A DNA stretch of 14,507 bases from Candidatus Heimdallarchaeota archaeon. Its GTDB lineage: Archaea; Asgardarchaeota; Heimdallarchaeia; Heimdallarchaeales; Kariarchaeaceae. Under the pieces are notes generated by a model that was given only the letters and a program-made list of their open reading frames with translations, did not search any database and was not told where the DNA came from. Made by a program: the position numbers and the translations under genes. Positions 14,305-14,507 of the stretch are shown piece by piece. Numbering within the stretch: position 1 is the first letter of the stretch; the number at the start of each line of letters is the position of its first letter. The stretch covers positions 1 through 14,507 of the forward strand of contig JAAFKL010000323.1 of assembly GCA_021399405.1 (NCBI GenBank), given 5' to 3'.

Positions 14305-14507
14305 TTATTGAATATCTTTTCTGTTAAATTGAATTAGACTGATCGTTACAAATGATATCGCATAAATTGATAATACAATGAAAGATTCCAGAATCACATC
14401 CCATTTTACGGAATCATATAATAAGCTCCAGATCATTCTTTTAATTGCTGGTGATAGTAAATATTTCACGAACCCACCTTCCACAACTCCACCCATTATC
14501 TCTGTGA
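14305..14507 (-). CDS. C-terminus of a membrane protein, probably an ABC-2 type permease (partial)
   Basis: Only the last 66 codons are inside the window. The frame is open to the right edge (reading T-E-I before the first visible Met at 14496), so that Met is not necessarily the start. The segment YLLSPAIKRMIWSLLYDSVKWD is followed by one long hydrophobic span (about 35 residues in from the Met, ILESFIVLSIYAISFVTISLIQF) and ends NRKDIQ. A last span followed by F-x-R/N-K-D-I is the usual end of ABC-2 permease subunits, which export drugs, polysaccharides or lipids with an ATPase partner. The assignment rests on this short tail only. The matching ATPase, if any, lies outside the window. Confidence 0.5.
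   Translation of the reverse strand, partial: TEIMGGVVEGGFVKYLLSPAIKRMIWSLLYDSVKWDVILESFIVLSIYAISFVTISLIQFNRKDIQ

Noticed and set aside
14298..14307. Third occurrence of TAAGATCGAT, shared with the two 34-bp promoter blocks
   Set aside because: It is only ten bases, overlaps the stop codon of the permease tail and is not upstream of a start; chance is sufficient.
1..14507. CRISPR arrays, transposases, integrases, tRNA or rRNA genes, toxin-antitoxin or defence cassettes
   Set aside because: I looked for these on both strands and found no spaced direct repeats, cloverleaf sequences or matching protein motifs.

Overview
The window is AT-rich, gene-dense DNA from an archaeon. Many starts have a TATA-like box centred roughly 22-30 bases upstream, which places the transcript start at or next to the first codon. 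I see no convincing Shine-Dalgarno sequences, several starts are TTG or GTG, and there is a mevalonate-pathway decarboxylase for isoprenoid (lipid) synthesis. The tandem longin-like proteins, the coiled-coil TPR protein and the membrane protein ending in a zinc ribbon are reminiscent of Asgard (Promethearchaeota) genomes, perhaps the Heimdall side. That placement is inference; no rRNA, tRNA or ribosomal protein gene is present to test it.

Layout from left to right. Bases 1-298 hold no convincing gene. A major facilitator (MFS) transporter with a long soluble tail (299-2086) is followed by a signal-peptide protein with one membrane span and a cytoplasmic zinc ribbon (2251-3069). Facing these on the minus strand are an alkyltransferase-like DNA-repair protein (3156-3461), a ferritin (3601-4110), a fusion of a HAD phosphatase with a menorin/FAM151-like domain (4213-5628), and two tandem paralogous longin-like proteins (5770-6792 and 6912-7937), each with the same 34-bp promoter block. 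Two small double-span membrane proteins converge at 8179-8391 (+) and 8532-8849 (-). Next come a diphosphomevalonate/phosphomevalonate decarboxylase (9001-9975, +) and an unknown 151-residue protein (10042-10497, +). A 12-span MFS exporter (10521-11846, -) is divergent from a membrane-anchored winged-helix regulator (12043-12519, +). The right end has a TPR/coiled-coil protein (12703-14124, -) bracketed by two copies of a 24-bp palindromic element, then the C-terminus of a probable ABC-2 permease running off the right edge.

Most genes appear to be individually promoted; there is no clear multi-gene operon. The relationships the sequence supports are the longin-like gene duplication with its duplicated control region, the divergent transporter/regulator pair, and the palindromes around the TPR gene. 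I found no CRISPR array, transposase, integrase or RNA gene. The window does not contain an obvious multi-gene defence or mobile system. The least explained items are the longin-like pair, the HAD/menorin-like fusion and the TPR gene with its flanking palindromes.
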